Origin: Papilionanthe hookeriana x Papilionanthe teres
Lineage: Eukaryota > Streptophyta > Magnoliopsida > Asparagales > Orchidaceae
Reading direction: 5' to 3'
DNA length: 64,000 nucleotides
Assembly: GCA_022702705.1 (NCBI GenBank)
Contig: CM040433.1
Span: 18,732,682-18,796,681 of the forward strand
A model generated the notes under the pieces. That model saw only the letters and a list, made by a program, of their open reading frames with translations, did not search any database and was not told where the DNA came from. The translations under genes and the position numbers were made by a program. The stretch's first letter is position 1. Each line of letters begins with the position of its first letter. Positions 21,931 to 34,690 of the stretch are shown here, in pieces.

Positions 21931-22881
21931 TCATTTCTTTCTCAAAAGCCGTATGAAACTAGCCTCAAGATGTCCCGAATGATCGAAATGTTTCTTCATC
22001 CTCCAATCAATATGATCAAATAAATCAGAGATGTTATTAATTGAATTCATCACATTTTGTACCTCTTTTTCCAATCTGTTGAGTTTCCGTAGGATCAGAT
22101 TTGTTTTATCAGTAAAGGGCCTGATTGAAAGAGAATTTTGAGATGCTTGATCCGTAATAATGGTTGTTTCATTATCGTTGTCCAGAGTAGGAAACATATT
22201 AGTTGGATCTAAGGGTATCTAAGGTAAAAGTACATTTTCCTAAGCATCATATGAAACTTGGTACTGACTGCATAGTGCAAAAATTGTTGAAGGATGTCCT
22301 AGCCCATAAATTGATCCATGAACAATCAGGCCTAAAGCAGATTTCACAATAATTGAACCAACATCGATAGGTAATCCCGCTTGAATACAATAATTCAAAA
22401 TCGCACACTCCTTAGAAACTTTATTTACCCTCATAGTGGGTAATAATTTTGAAGAAATAAAGAAGTGCCAGTGTTTAGAGATGGGGTTTAGAAGTGATGC
22501 ATAAAAGCTAACATACCCGTCTTCTCTTGTTTCCCAATCTTCTGCTTCATCGGTCAAATATCGATAGATCTCATTCATATTATTTATTGTAGGAACAAAG
22601 TTGGAATAGTGGAAAACGAGTGTATTCTCAATTGAATATAACTCATTAGTTCTAGAAGGAGTGAAAGTTACCGATCTGCCTCGCACACAGACGCTTCCAT
22701 TGTTGATTCCATGAAGATTGGAGTAGAATTCTTTTACTACATGGATGACTACTGAAGAAGTTGTATAGCATAATACCTCCCAACGTCGTCGCACAATTAT
22801 CTCTTCAATAGATGTTGTCGAATTCTTCACTCCTCTATTTACGAATCCTCTTTCTTTGATCAGTCTCTTTTTCATGATCAC
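21931..22881 (-). pseudogene. Env-position gene 1 of element A
   Basis: A second, diverged copy of the same family: KKRLIKERGFVNRG, VRRRWEVLCYTTSSVVIHVV, KEFYSNL, VRGRSVTF and GLGHPSTIFALC. The in-frame C-terminus after a stop is a coiled-coil (LILRKLNRLEKEVQNVMNSI) with FDHIDWRMKKHFD. An N-terminal piece in another frame (KFVSYEAQ, after ATG at about 23042) shows a frameshift near 22890. It lies directly downstream of pol and upstream of the second copy. Identity between the copies is low, so the duplication is old. Confidence 0.8.
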
Positions 22882-23115
22882 TTTATTGAAGATTCACTGG
22901 GCCTCATAACTGACAAATTTTCTTCGATTGAACACTCAAGATCTAGTGATTTCAAGGTGATTGTATTCCATAATGATGAGTTTTTGTGGAGTTTCAAATC
23001 TTTTTTAGGAAGTAAATGGTTTAGAATTTGAGTTCTAGGCATTTTTAAAGAGTTAAAACACTTAGAATTGTTAACAATCGTCAAAATAACTCCCTAAACT
23101 GTTCATTCACCGATC

Positions 23116-23225
23116 TCACCGTCGGCGGCAACGATCTCGCCGTCGGTGGAATTCTTAAATAATTTAAACTGAATTTTGGCAGACAGAACTCGCCATCGGT
23201 GGGATCGATCTCGCCGTCGGCGACT
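23116..23225. repeat. Pair of 36-bp GC-rich dyad modules upstream of env-position gene 1
   Basis: Modules at 23116-23151 and 23190-23225 start 74 bp apart. Boxes are of the TCGCCGTCGGTGG type with aacgatc and gatcgatc cores. Layout and spacer length match the pairs at 21308-21416 and 30141-30248. Confidence 0.8.
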
Positions 23226-23569
23226 AAGGCAAAATTTGCCCATTTTCGCTATGGTCTGAATGCGTTCCAAATTTTTTCAATGGATATAATTATCGTGATG
23301 ATTATAAAGATAAATATGAGTAGTAGAATTCATTTTATATCATAATTAATAATAAATCAAATAAATATATAATCATTTCACATAAATAAAGATAACTATG
23401 AGTTGCCTCCCATAAAGCACTTGGTTTAACGTCGTCAGCCTGACCTATTCAGGTTGTTAATCAGGTTGACTAAGCATTAAAACCTCTTTAAAATTTGGTC
23501 TTTTTCCTTCAAAATATGGTTTTAATCTGTGTCCATTCACTTTAAATGCGTGTCCAGATCTTTTGATCT

Positions 23570-26500
23570 TCAATTTCTACAAATTCCGTATGTAAATATT
23601 TGAGTTATAGTGAAAGGTCCTAACCATCGAGATTTCAATTTCCCAGGAAATAATTTCAATCTTGTATTATAAAGCAAAACTTCTTGTCCTGGTTCAAAAT
23701 TTTTTTGGTTAATCTTCCGATCATGCCATATCTTCTTTTTCTTTTTATAAATTCTATCATTATTATATGATTCATTCCTTAATTCTTCTAATTCATTCAA
23801 CTGTAACAATCTCTTCTCACCAGCTTCCTTTAAATTATAATTAAATTCTTTAATTGTCCAATACGCTTTATGCTCTAATTCAACTAGTAAGTGATAAATT
23901 TTTCCATAAATAAGTCTGTAAGGAGTCATTCCAATCGGGGTTTTATAAGCAGTCCTGTATGCCTATAATGCAGTGTCTAGTCTTGTAGACCAATCTAATC
24001 TACTAGGGTTTACAGTTTTTTCTAGAAATCGTTTAATTTCTCGATTAGAAACTTCGCGTAATCCACTGGTTTGTGGATGATAAGCAGTCGATATTTTATG
24101 AATAATATTAAATTTTTCTACAAATTTCTGAATATATTTATTCCTAAAATGGGATCCTCCATCAGTGATAATTACTCTCGGCATTCTGTATCTTGTGAAA
24201 ATGTTTTTCATTAAAAATTTTGAAACACTCTTAGCATCACAATGAGGTAAGGCTTGTGCTTCAATCCATTTAGAAACATAATCAACAACAACTAATATAT
24301 ATGAGTTTCCAAATGAAGGAATAAATGGTCACATGAAATCTAATCCCCAAACATAAAAAATTTCAACTTCTAATATAAAATTCAGAGGCATTTCATTTCT
24401 TTCAGATATATTACCTACTCTTTGGCATTTATCATAAGTTATGATATATCTATAAACATCTTTGAAAAGAATCAGCCAATAAAATCTAGATTGTAAAATT
24501 TTATAAGCAGTTTTATCTGTTCCAAAATGTCCTCCAAATTCAGAATCGTAACATTTTTGAATAATCCATTTAGTTTCTTCATAAAGTATACATCTTCTAA
24601 TAATTAGATCCTTACATTGCTTATATAAATATGGTTCATCCCAAAATTATGTTTTGGCATTGTGAATGAATTTCTTTTGTTGCTGCAGAGTTAGCATGGG
24701 TGGTAAATTATCACTTACATTATAATTAACTATATCAGCACACCATGGTATTTTCCACTCATTTATATTATAAAGTTGTTCGTTAGGAAAACTGTCTGTA
24801 ATTTCATTGTCAGTGTTAGATAATTCATTATATTCTAGTCTCGACAAATGATTTGTAATTTGATTTTTAGTTCCCTTCCTATTAATTATTTTAAAATCAA
24901 ATTCTTGCATCAGTAATATCCATCTGATTAATCTTGGTTTGGTATCCTTCTTTTGCATTAAATATTTAATAGCAGAATGATCAGTATGCACAATACATTT
25001 AGTTCCAATTAAATAAGATCTAAATTTATTAAAATCATATACAAATGCTAATAATTCTTTTTCTGTAACTATATAGTTAATTTCAGCATGATTAAGAGTT
25101 TTACTAGCATAGTATATAACTTTAAAAATTTTATCATAACTTTGACCAAGAACAACTCCTAGAGCATAATCACTAGCATCACACATAAGTTCAAATGGTT
25201 TCTCCTAATTAGGTGAAATTCTTATAGGTGCTGTGATTAATTTATCTTTTAATAATTCAAAAGCATTTAAGCATTCTACAGTGAATTCAAATTTCTTATC
25301 ATTTTCTAAAAGTTGGCATAGAGGTTTAGTAAATTTTGAAAAATCTTTTATGTAGCATCTGTAAAATCCGGCATGTCCAAGAAAACTTCGTACCTCTCTT
25401 ACTGTGGTAGGAGGTGATAATTTGGCTATAACTTGAATTTTTGCAGGGTTCTTCTTCCATGTCATTTTCTGAAATTTTATGCCCTAATACAATTCCTCCT
25501 GCAACCATAAATTGACATTTCTCCCAATTTAGAACTAAATTAGTTTTTTCGCATAACTCCAAAACTTTTTTAAGATGATCCAAGCATGCGTCAAATGATG
25601 TTCCAAATACAGAGAAATCATCCATAAATACTTCTATTCCATCATCAATTAATTTACTAAATATAGACATCATACATCTCTAGAATGTTGCAGGTGCATT
25701 ACATAGTTCAAAAGGCATCCTTTGAAAAGCAAATGTTCCATAAGGACTGATAAATGTAGTTTTCTCTTGATCCTCAGGAGCAATAGGAATTTGATGATAT
25801 CCAGTATATCCATCTAAAAAAGAAAAGTATTTGTACCCGACTAGTCTATCTAACATTTGGTCTAGAAATGGTAAAGGGAAGTGATCTTTCCTGGTGGCTG
25901 TATTTAATTTTTTATAATCAATACAAATACGTCATCCAGTAACTTGTCTTATAGATATTAAATCATTATTTTCATTAGCTTTAACAATCACTCCTCCTTT
26001 CTTAGGAACACAATGAATTGGGCTTACCCAAGTACTGTCTGAAATAGGATATATAATACCATTGTCTAACCATTTTAATATTTCTTTCTTGACTACATCT
26101 TTCATTATTAGGTTTAATCTCCTTTGGGGATCAACACTTGGTTTATGTTCATTATCCAAAATAATTCTGTGCATATAGATTGAAGGACTAATTCCTTTAA
26201 TATCTGCTAAGGTCCAACCAAAAGCTTTCTTATACTTTTTTAGTGTATCCAGAAGTTTTTGCTCTTGTAATTCATTTAATTCTGTCGATATAATAACCGA
26301 TAAAGTTAAAGAATTTCTCAAAAATGCATACTTCAAATGAGTAGGTAAAACTTTTAACTCAAGTTCAGGAGGTTTCATAATCGACGGTACTATATTCTTT
26401 TCAGCATTTTCCGTAACATCTAACATCTCAAATCTTTCTTGTATATAATCTAATTCTTCATTTTCTGTTTTTTCAATTAATTCTGTATTTTCTATTTCTA

Positions 26501-28679
26501 ATTTATCTTCAAAGTATTCTTTAAAATGTTCATTTTGTAGATGTTCAAGAATTTCCATTCGAAAACATTCATCATCTTTTTCTATAGCAGGATATTTCAT
26601 AGATTTTGCAATGTTAAAAGTTACTTCTTGATCGTTTACTCTCATAGTTAATTCTTCTTTTAGAACGTCAATCATAGCTCTTCCAGTAGCTAAGAATGGT
26701 CTCCCTAAAATTGTAGGTATTTTTTTATCTTCCCTCATATCTAAAACAATAAAATCCACATGGAAGATAAATTTATCCACTTTTACTAACACATCTTCAA
26801 TAACTCCCTTAGGATATGTCACTGAACGATCAGCTAACTAAAGAGTTACTAAAGTAGGTGAGACTTCTCCCAATCCTAATCTTTTACAAATTGATAGAGG
26901 CATAAGATTGTTGCTGGCTCCCAAATCACATAAAGCTTTTCCATAAAATTTTTCTCCAATAGCACAAGGTATAGTGAAACTACCAGGATCCTTTAATTTC
27001 TCAGGAAGCTTTTTCTGAATAATTGCACTACAGTCTTCACTAAGTACAACCATTTCATTGTCTGTGAACTTTCTCTTTTTGTTTAAAATATCTTTCATAA
27101 ACTTCACATAATTGGGCATTTGTTCTAATGCTTCTACAAAAGGAATGTTCACCATTAATTTCTTCAGGATTTCAAGAAATTTAGAAAATTGCTTATCCTT
27201 TTTATGTTTCTTTAATCGCTGAGAAAATGGTGGTGGTGGTTTGTCTACATAAATTTTCATAGGTATTAGTGGATATTCTTGATCTTGCTGATCCTTTTCT
27301 TTTTCAGTTTCCACTTTCTCTTTTTCACTTTCTGTTTCTTTTTGTATTCTTGTTTTTAACTCTTTTCCACTCCATAACTGTATCGCTTTGATTTGTTCTT
27401 TTCCTTAATCTTTAGGATTTATTTCCACATTACTAGGAAAAGTTCCAGGAATTTTATTATTAAGTGCAGTAGCGATATGTCCAAGTTGAGTTTCAATATT
27501 TTTAATTGCAGTTCCTTGATTTTGTAATTGATTCCCTTGAATTTGTAGCTGATTTCCTTGATTCCGCAAATGTCGACCCATATTTAATATTAATTCTTCC
27601 ATGTATAACTTCTTTTCCTTAAATTGAGAGTTATTATTAAATCCAGGTGGATAAGAAGGTTTATAATTAGAATTTCCTTCGTTAGATGAATTTCTTAATG
27701 GGTTTACTGAGTTGTTCATCCATTGTTGATTAGCAGAGTTGTTATTCCAATTAAAATTTGGATGATTTGTCCAACCAGGGTTGTAATAATTTGCATAAGG
27801 GTTATTAGGTCTATTATTAATAGCATTTAAAGTTTCATATGAAGTTTGAGCATCTTTAAGTTGTGCAGATGAATTTTCTTCTATTATATTAGGAGAATAA
27901 TTCATTCCAAAATGATCTAATTTTTTAGATATAACAACAATCTGAGAAGCTAACATAGATATTGCATCGGCATCATGTATACTAGCTATTTTTTTAGGTT
28001 TTAACCATTCAGAAGGCCATTGAAAATTGTTGGTAGTCATTTCTTCAATTAATGAATAAGCCTCATCAAATGGTTTTGACATTAATGAACTTCCGACAGT
28101 AGCATCTATAATAGATCTAAGAGATCCTACTAATCCATTATAAAAAGTTTGAATAATTAACCAATATGGTAACGCATGATGTAGGCACTTCCTAAGAAGT
28201 TCTTTAAATCTCTCCCAGGCTTCGTATATTGATTCTCCATCAAACTGACCAAACGATGTTATGTCATTTCTAAGTTTCGCAGTTTCTGAAGGAGGAAAGT
28301 ATTTGGATAGAAATTTTTGTGACAATTCTCCCCAAGTTCTAATAGATCCAGGTGCTAATTAATTTAACCACATCTTAGCCTTATCCCTTAAAGAAAAAGG
28401 AAAAAGCCTAAGTGTAACAGCATCATTAGATACTCCGTCATATTTAAAAGTAGTACAAAGTTCCAAAAAACTAGTAAGATGTAACTTAGGATCTTCGTTT
28501 GGTGAACCACTAAATTGATTATTCTGTACCATTTGGATAATTGCAGTTTTAAGCTCAAATTAATTCGCCGCTACATCAGAATTTTGGATAATTAAGTCAA
28601 TTTCATCTAATGTAGGGTTAGCGTAATATCTTAAAGGTCTTGGTTGATTTGTATTTTCAATTGCTGGATTATTTGTCAT
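23570..28679 (-). pseudogene. gag-pol polyprotein of element A
   Basis: A single frame from ATG at 28679 to 23570, broken by about ten stops and one frameshift near 25462. The gag part has the capsid-like region (SQKFLSKYFPPSETAKL, SIYEAWERFKELLRKC), an Asn-rich segment and a Q-rich helix. Protease has DLGASNNLMPLSI. Reverse transcriptase has PLPFLDQMLDRL, FLDGYTGYHQIP and FMDDFSVFG. RNase H starts at MCDASDYALGVVLGQ with HTDHSAIKYLM. Integrase has ITDGGSHFRN, STAYHPQTSG and EVSNREIKRFLEKT. All catalytic motifs are recognisable. Stops look like C-to-T or G-to-A changes (TAA, TAG, TGA), as expected after methylation. Not functional as it stands. Confidence 0.93.
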
Positions 28680-28876
28680 TTAATTTAAATTTATAAATTC
28701 TTTTTTCTGTTTTCTAATTCTTTTAATAGTGCACTCTAATTCTGAATCGTAAGGTATTAAACTTTCGGTTCACAATTTACACATACACAACTTAAGTAGA
28801 TTTTAAAATAGTCTGTTACTCCAGTAATTATCTTTAATAATTATTATTTATTATTTACCTTAATAATTACATTACT

Positions 28877-28894
28877 TACCCAACAACGACGCTA
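28877..28894 (-). other. Primer-binding site of element A
   Basis: The minus strand reads TAGCGTCGTTGTTGGGT, a mutated tRNA-Asp-complementary site located five bases inside the LTR edge (28901). The same AGTTTTT link occurs in element B. Confidence 0.7.
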
Positions 28895-28900
28895 AAAACT

Positions 28901-30426
28901 TGACCAGGGGTAGAGGTGGATATTTTGCGGAGCTTTATAATTATATAAGTGTCTAACAGATTAAAAATAGTAAATGTACCCCTTTCTATCAACACAAGTA
29001 TACGTATCGTTCAAGTAATAAAGGGCTCTAATGGAGTCCTAGATATCGATCCTACAGGGAAGTTTATAGATTAAGAACTAATTTCAGCAGATGTAATTAC
29101 GACTAGTATACAGAAATAAAGAACGCTTATACTAAACTCTATTACTTAATTGAAGATTACAATTTAGAAAAAGTATCTTTCTCCTTGTTAAGATAATTGA
29201 GTGAATGGATAATTAATTTAGTTACAATTATATTGTGGGAAATAGGAGCATTCCTATTCTTTATCATTTGGTCCAGGCATAAAGAACATTGACTAATCCT
29301 ATGTTTGGTTACTGAATCTGTTAGTGCTAGGAGGATACTCGGTCTGCCACTTCGGAGCTCCACGTTACCCTCACTCGAGGGCTAACATCTACACTTCAGC
29401 TCCCAAACGACAGGACCGAATTTGAAGATTTTAGTCTGTCACACTAAAATATCCAATTTCTACGCCCGATAAATAATATTTCCCTATTTATTTGCACCCT
29501 CCTTTCAATTCTTTTGATTTCCCTGATTTTTAGATGTAATCTTTACTATAGTTGATACTTCAACATATTTTAACAGTTCAATTGGCCAAATTGAAAGAAA
29601 ATAAAGATTTAAGTAAAATTTTATCACAATTTTTATTTAATATTTAAGGCACAACTAATTCAATTTTCCATTTCACAAAATCTCAATAACAAGGAGAAAG
29701 ACAGAGAAAACTATTCAGAATGCATAGGAAGAATAACACAAAATTTGGATTTCATTTAAAGCTATAAAACAATAAACAAAAAAACTTATCTCAAATCTTC
29801 TCCCCAAGCAGACTCCTTGAAGCTCCTCTGACTCTTCCTTCTTGTACAACACACTCAATTAAACTTACTAATGAACTCTCTAGAACTCACTCACACACTA
29901 CAGACTCTCCAGACTCAGACTCTCCAGACTCAGATTAAGACACACACACCAAAAGAACACACTTTTTCGTCCTAGATTTGTCTCTATTTAAAGAGGGAGA
30001 AAAATTTCTAAAGGTTGCTTAAGCACCTCTTCAAAAAGCGTCTAGATTCATTGAACATTTGCGTGAACCGACCTTTTCGCCGTCGGCGGGCTAGATGGCG
30101 CCGTCGGTGGGCTTCTAGAACATTGGCTAACTGCTAAGGCTCGCTGTCGGTGGGCTCGATCTGGCCGTCGGCGGGCTCCTTTATAATATATTCAAAAAAT
30201 TTCAGGAAAATCACACCGTCAGCGGCCTATTTCTCGCCGTCGGCGAGATAGTTCAATTTTCTTCTCTTTTAGTCCTTTTTGTTCCAGATTTGCTTCTTTT
30301 CGATCTTTTTGCTCCCATTACCTATAATTCTTCATACTTGAAATAAAAACATAGAAAATATCTTTCTTTAAAGTGCAATTTCATATAAAATTGGTATGAA
30401 TTTCTAAATACATTTTCCAGTGATCA
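28901..30426 (-). repeat. Element A 5' LTR (1,526 bp)
   Basis: Starts TGATCA (minus-strand sense, 30426) and ends in CA next to the primer site. It includes three GC-rich modules (30077-30248) and, downstream of them, a TATA-like TTTAAATA at about 29986-29993. The R/U5 part shares blocks with the LTRs of elements B and C. Confidence 0.92.
30077..30248. repeat. Three 36-bp GC-rich dyad modules in the element A 5' LTR
   Basis: Modules at 30077-30112, 30141-30176 and 30213-30248. Each has two near-palindromic boxes (TCGCCGTCGGCGG and relatives) offset by 21 bp, with ctagatg or ctcgatc between. They lie 90-260 bp upstream of the TATA-like site in transcription sense, within U3. The last two modules are the counterpart of the internal pairs. 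Confidence 0.85.
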
Positions 30427-30431
30427 TATAT

Positions 30432-31939
30432 GACTTGGGTAAAGCTCATGCAATGCAGTAAGTTTAAAATCCAACCCGAAGGATATATAGAAAAGTAAAG
30501 TGCAATTTTTAAAATCATGAATGTTTTAATCCTAAAAATTCATTATTTTGATTATTTTATTAGGATTTTGTATAAAAATTAGGATTTTAAGCCCTAAAGA
30601 GCCAATGTTGCATCGTGATTCCCGGACAAACCACAAAAATAAATAATGAAGCAATTCAAGCATGCATGCAAGCAATAAGGCAGAAAACAAGCCAAATAAA
30701 TATATAAAAGGTCGATCCCGTTGGGTCGGCAACATATCTTAAAAAAAAAAAGGTGGTCGGATTCTGCATACACATGCTCGGACCTAATTCTATGCATCAA
30801 TATAAAATGCAAAATATTAAGATACGGGACACGAGCATTTGCTCCTTGTCCCCTCCACGTAGTTCCCACGCCAAATGACTTGGAACCTATGCACGTACCT
30901 TTTTCTACTACAGGATTCCTAAACTCTATAAAGATGTAGGAAAAGAGAAAAATACTTTATTTGTATGAAAACAAGTGTTAGCGGGAAAGCAAACAACATG
31001 TAACGTATAACGAGCAGTGCCAGGTGGGGGAACTAAACAACACCTACAAGAAAAGAGTTCAGTGGAAATCATCACATGCTCCCCCATGTATGGTACTTGT
31101 GTTTGCATATATAGGCACTAATCCCTGCAGAAAAATGGCCTAACACACTACTATACATATCAATTATACGGTCACACCAAAAGTACAAAGCAAGAAAGAT
31201 GCCTAGCTAGGGCAACCAATTCAACAAAGAACAATAGCCAGACATAAAAAAGACTACCTAGCACCCTAGATCCTAGCCTCACACACCATCTAATGAAAAG
31301 GGCCAGAACCCGGTATAAGTGCACAGGGTAATGTCTTCGACTACCGTATGAATTTGACAGGGTTTCCACTCTGGCCCCGTCTTGAAGGTCCAAGGGATTT
31401 AAAGCACGTCACAAAGGGGGTGACATTTAAAAGAGGCAGCCTCATTAATGACATAACATATATAATTTTTAAGTGTAGGGTGGATAATACAATAATAAAA
31501 AAATATCCATTTTTATACTTTTAAAAATAACGGACCTACTATGCAAGTCTGTATCACATATGATGCACAATAGAGCCCTTGGATCCTTAGCACACTCATA
31601 CATGTTTGTTGCTCATGATATAGAAACTCACACTACTTGTGGAGATATCCTCATGGCATTGCTCGTTTGCGTATCACGACCAAAAAATGGGTCACTCTCC
31701 TAATGAGTAGAACTGCCATCAAGGTGAATGGGCAAGCATATAGACATGCAAGAAGCCCACATTGCGGTTCCTCAACTTAAGTACAAAGCAATCACAATGG
31801 GAACTCAAAAGGGAGAAAACACACATCATGCAAATGAGTGCAAGGATGCTACATGAATCAAAATATATAGAATTTTTCTTGGTTTTTATTAATGAATCAG
31901 ATGAAGACTGTCTGAAGTTGCAGATGTTTCTAAAGAATC
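30432..31939. other. No gene recognised between elements A and D
   Basis: Unique-looking sequence with no supported gene. The short open frames at 30594-30869 and 31172-31393 have no recognisable motif. 31640-31939 may include a poorly conserved upstream part of element D. Confidence 0.5.
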
Positions 31940-34690
31940 CTGATAAAAGATGCTCTGCCAGAACTCAAAGAAGAGATCAAGTTAAAGATCAACAAGCTGA
32001 AAGAGTTCAATTTAGGAACTAAAGAAGAATCTATGTCTAATTTCATTAGTTCTATACTTAATGAAGAAGTGTCTACAACATAATTAAGTTACTAATGGAA
32101 TATAAAGACTGCTTCACTAAGAGTTTTGATGAGAAGCTTGATTTGGCTCTAGAAGTTGCGGTCTATAAATTAGAAGTTGACTCAACCACACTCCCGATCA
32201 AGCAAGCTCCTAGAAGGATGTCTCTCGTTAACAAGCAACAAAATATGAAAATAGTCATGAATCTGATAAACACTAGCTTTATACGAGAAGAACAATCATG
32301 GCTAGCCAACGTAGTGCTGGTCAGGAAGAAGAACGATCAGATCTAAGTATGTGTCGACTTCAGGTACTTGAACAAGGAATGACCGAACGATGAGTTCCCA
32401 TTAATGATACAAGAATTAATGGTAGATATTTCATTGTTACACACAATCTTCTCATTTATGGCGGAACATCCAGGTATAATTAGATCAAGATGGCGTTAGA
32501 AGTTGCAACACTCATCACTTTCAAAACACCAATTGGGACATACTACTACACTGTAATGCCTTTTGTATTAAAGAATGCTAGAGAAACATATCAAAGGGTA
32601 ATGACAAGAATTTTTTATGACCTCATACACAATCATGTTGAGTGCTATGTGGATGTCTCAGCATTAAAATAAAATGAAAAGAGGATTGCCTGTACGATTT
32701 GAGAATTATCTTTCAACGGTTATGATAAATTAATCTGAAGATGAATCCTTTAAAGTGCTCCATTGGTGTCACCTCCAGAAAATTTTCAGAATTTTTTATC
32801 CATCACTGTGGAATTGAAATTGATCAAGAGAAGATTAAAACCATCTTAAATATGCCACCTCCGAAAAACTTGAAAAAACTACGATCCCTCCAAGGGAAAT
32901 TGACATACTTAAGATTTTTATATCTAATATGTTCAGAAGGTGTAATCCCTTTTTTTTGTTGACCAAAAAGGATGCCAATTTTTTTTTGATGATAAATGTC
33001 AATAAACCTTGGAAGTATTAGGTAATAAATAATGAAACCTCCTATATTAATTGTCGTAGTCTCTGGTTGACCATTGATACTTTGTGTTACGACCTTAGAT
33101 GACTCTTTCGAAGTCCTGGTAGCTTAGATCAATGATATGGGTAAACAAAATGCCCTTTACTACTTCATTCATCATTTAATACCATGATACTTTGTTTTGC
33201 AACCTTAGACGACTCTCTCGAGTCCTGGTGGCTTAGGTCAATGATGAGAGTAAAAAAAAATGACCTCTACTACTTAATTCATCATTTAATACTAGCAGAA
33301 GTAAATTATCCTCTTATTGAGAAGCATTTCCTAGCTTTAATCTTCGCTGCTCAAAAGCTTAAGCTATCATAAGGTCAATCTTATTTCAAAGTTTAATCCA
33401 TTTCAATACTTAATCACCCGCTCGATGCTTTCTTGTATGTTAACAAATATGGTCAATGATATTATTGCAATTTGATATAACATTTGTACATCTTCACTAC
33501 GTTAGAGGATAAAGATTAGTAGATTTATTTAAAGCACACCCATTAATGGTCGAGTCTCCTCTCAACGATGACATGCCAGATGAACAAGTGATGAACGTAG
33601 AGACCCCAATGCTCAACACTGGGAGATGTACTTCGACGGAACTTTGTCAACATAGAAGAACAAAAAGACACAAATGATAGTGCCTAGTAAAGTAGGAATT
33701 CAACTAATCTTCATCACACTAAATCAGGGCATGTTGAGATACTCCTACCATTAGACAGAGCCATGTGCAAACGATTGGGTAGAATATGAGGCTCTAATAA
33801 TGGGATTAAAATTGGTGTTATTAATGGAAATAACATATCTCAACATTTACAGTGACTCATAGTTGATTAATTAGCAAGTAGCCGAGTAGTATAAAATTTT
33901 GAAGCTAATGTTAGAGCTGTATTTCTTTTATAGCAGATCCCAAACGTGATGTTATACAAACTTCTAAGATGAGAGAATGCTCTTGCAGACGCTCTATCAA
34001 AATTTGATAATGAGTTTGCATGTTCGCAGGAGGATTCCATCGACATAAAGATACAAGGATGTAAGGTTCTATCACAAATTCAATTGGATACCCTACATAA
34101 ATTAGGAAATGAAGAAACATTCATAGTTGTTGTCAAAGATGCAAAGGATTGGTGTCTGTTTTTCCTAGTGCAGACATGAAAATTTCAAGAAGAGAGGTCA
34201 ACAACCTATTAGATAAAAAAGAGAGCACTATCCTATGCTCTTTTAGATAATTTTTCATACAAGAAAGCCTTTGATCAGATGTAGCTAAGATGTCTGACCA
34301 GAGCAGAGGCACAAGAAATTGTAAAAAAGGTACACTCGGGGATGTGTGCTGCTCTCCAATCAGGATCGAAGAGGAAAACAAGAATCAAATTATTAGGGTG
34401 CTACTGGCCAACCGTAAAGATAGATTGCATGAGAATCACTAAGAATTGCCATCAATGTCAGATACAAGGAGTTATCTTACACCAACCTCCAAATGTGCTA
34501 CACCTGACAATTGAGTCTTGGTCATTTAAATGTTGGGGCATAGTAATGGGTCCCATAGACCCTCCATCTTTGAAAAAAAATGGTTTATCCTCACAGAGAC
34601 TGACTACCTTTCAAAATGGGTAGAGGCAATACCACTATGAAGGTTAAATAAAGCTCCATGTAAAGATATTGTTAGTCAAAATTGCCCAAA
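31940..34690 (+). mobile_element. Element D: Tat-lineage pol remnant
   Basis: A heavily broken plus-strand pol that aligns with element E throughout. Reverse transcriptase includes CFTKSFDEKLD, PIKQAPRRMSLV, SWLANVVLVRKKN and HVECYVDVSALK, where the YVDD motif has become YVDV. An RNase H region follows, then a second, archaeal-type RNase H (EYEALIMGLKLVLLMEI). The integrase zinc-binding start is NCHQCQIQGVILHQ. It ends inside integrase near 34690. Gag, protease and LTRs were not found, so it is a fragment. The second RNase H is typical of the Tat lineage. Confidence 0.82.

Larger units (their letters stand above)
17230..30426 (-). mobile_element. Element A: complete Athila-like Ty3/gypsy retrotransposon (13.2 kb)
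   Basis: Bounded by LTRs that start TGATCA and end in CA (minus-strand sense) and by a perfect 5-bp duplication, TATAT, at 17225-17229 and 30427-30431. Reading on the minus strand the order is 5' LTR, primer site, single-frame gag-pol, env-position gene 1 (22881-21931), env-position gene 2 (20930-19893), a long 3' non-coding part, the polypurine tract and the 3' LTR. The tRNA-Asp-type primer site and plant env-position domain place it with Athila-like elements. Stops and one frameshift make it non-autonomous now. It is the most complete retroelement in the window. Confidence 0.93.

Noticed and set aside
30077..30248. 36-bp repeats at 64-74 bp intervals resemble a CRISPR array
   Set aside because: Only two or three units per cluster, each internally a pair of palindromes, the spacers align between clusters, and the host is a plant with the repeats inside a retrotransposon.
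30594..31393. Several 60-90 residue ORFs between elements A and D
   Set aside because: No motifs, overlapping on both strands and of chance length.
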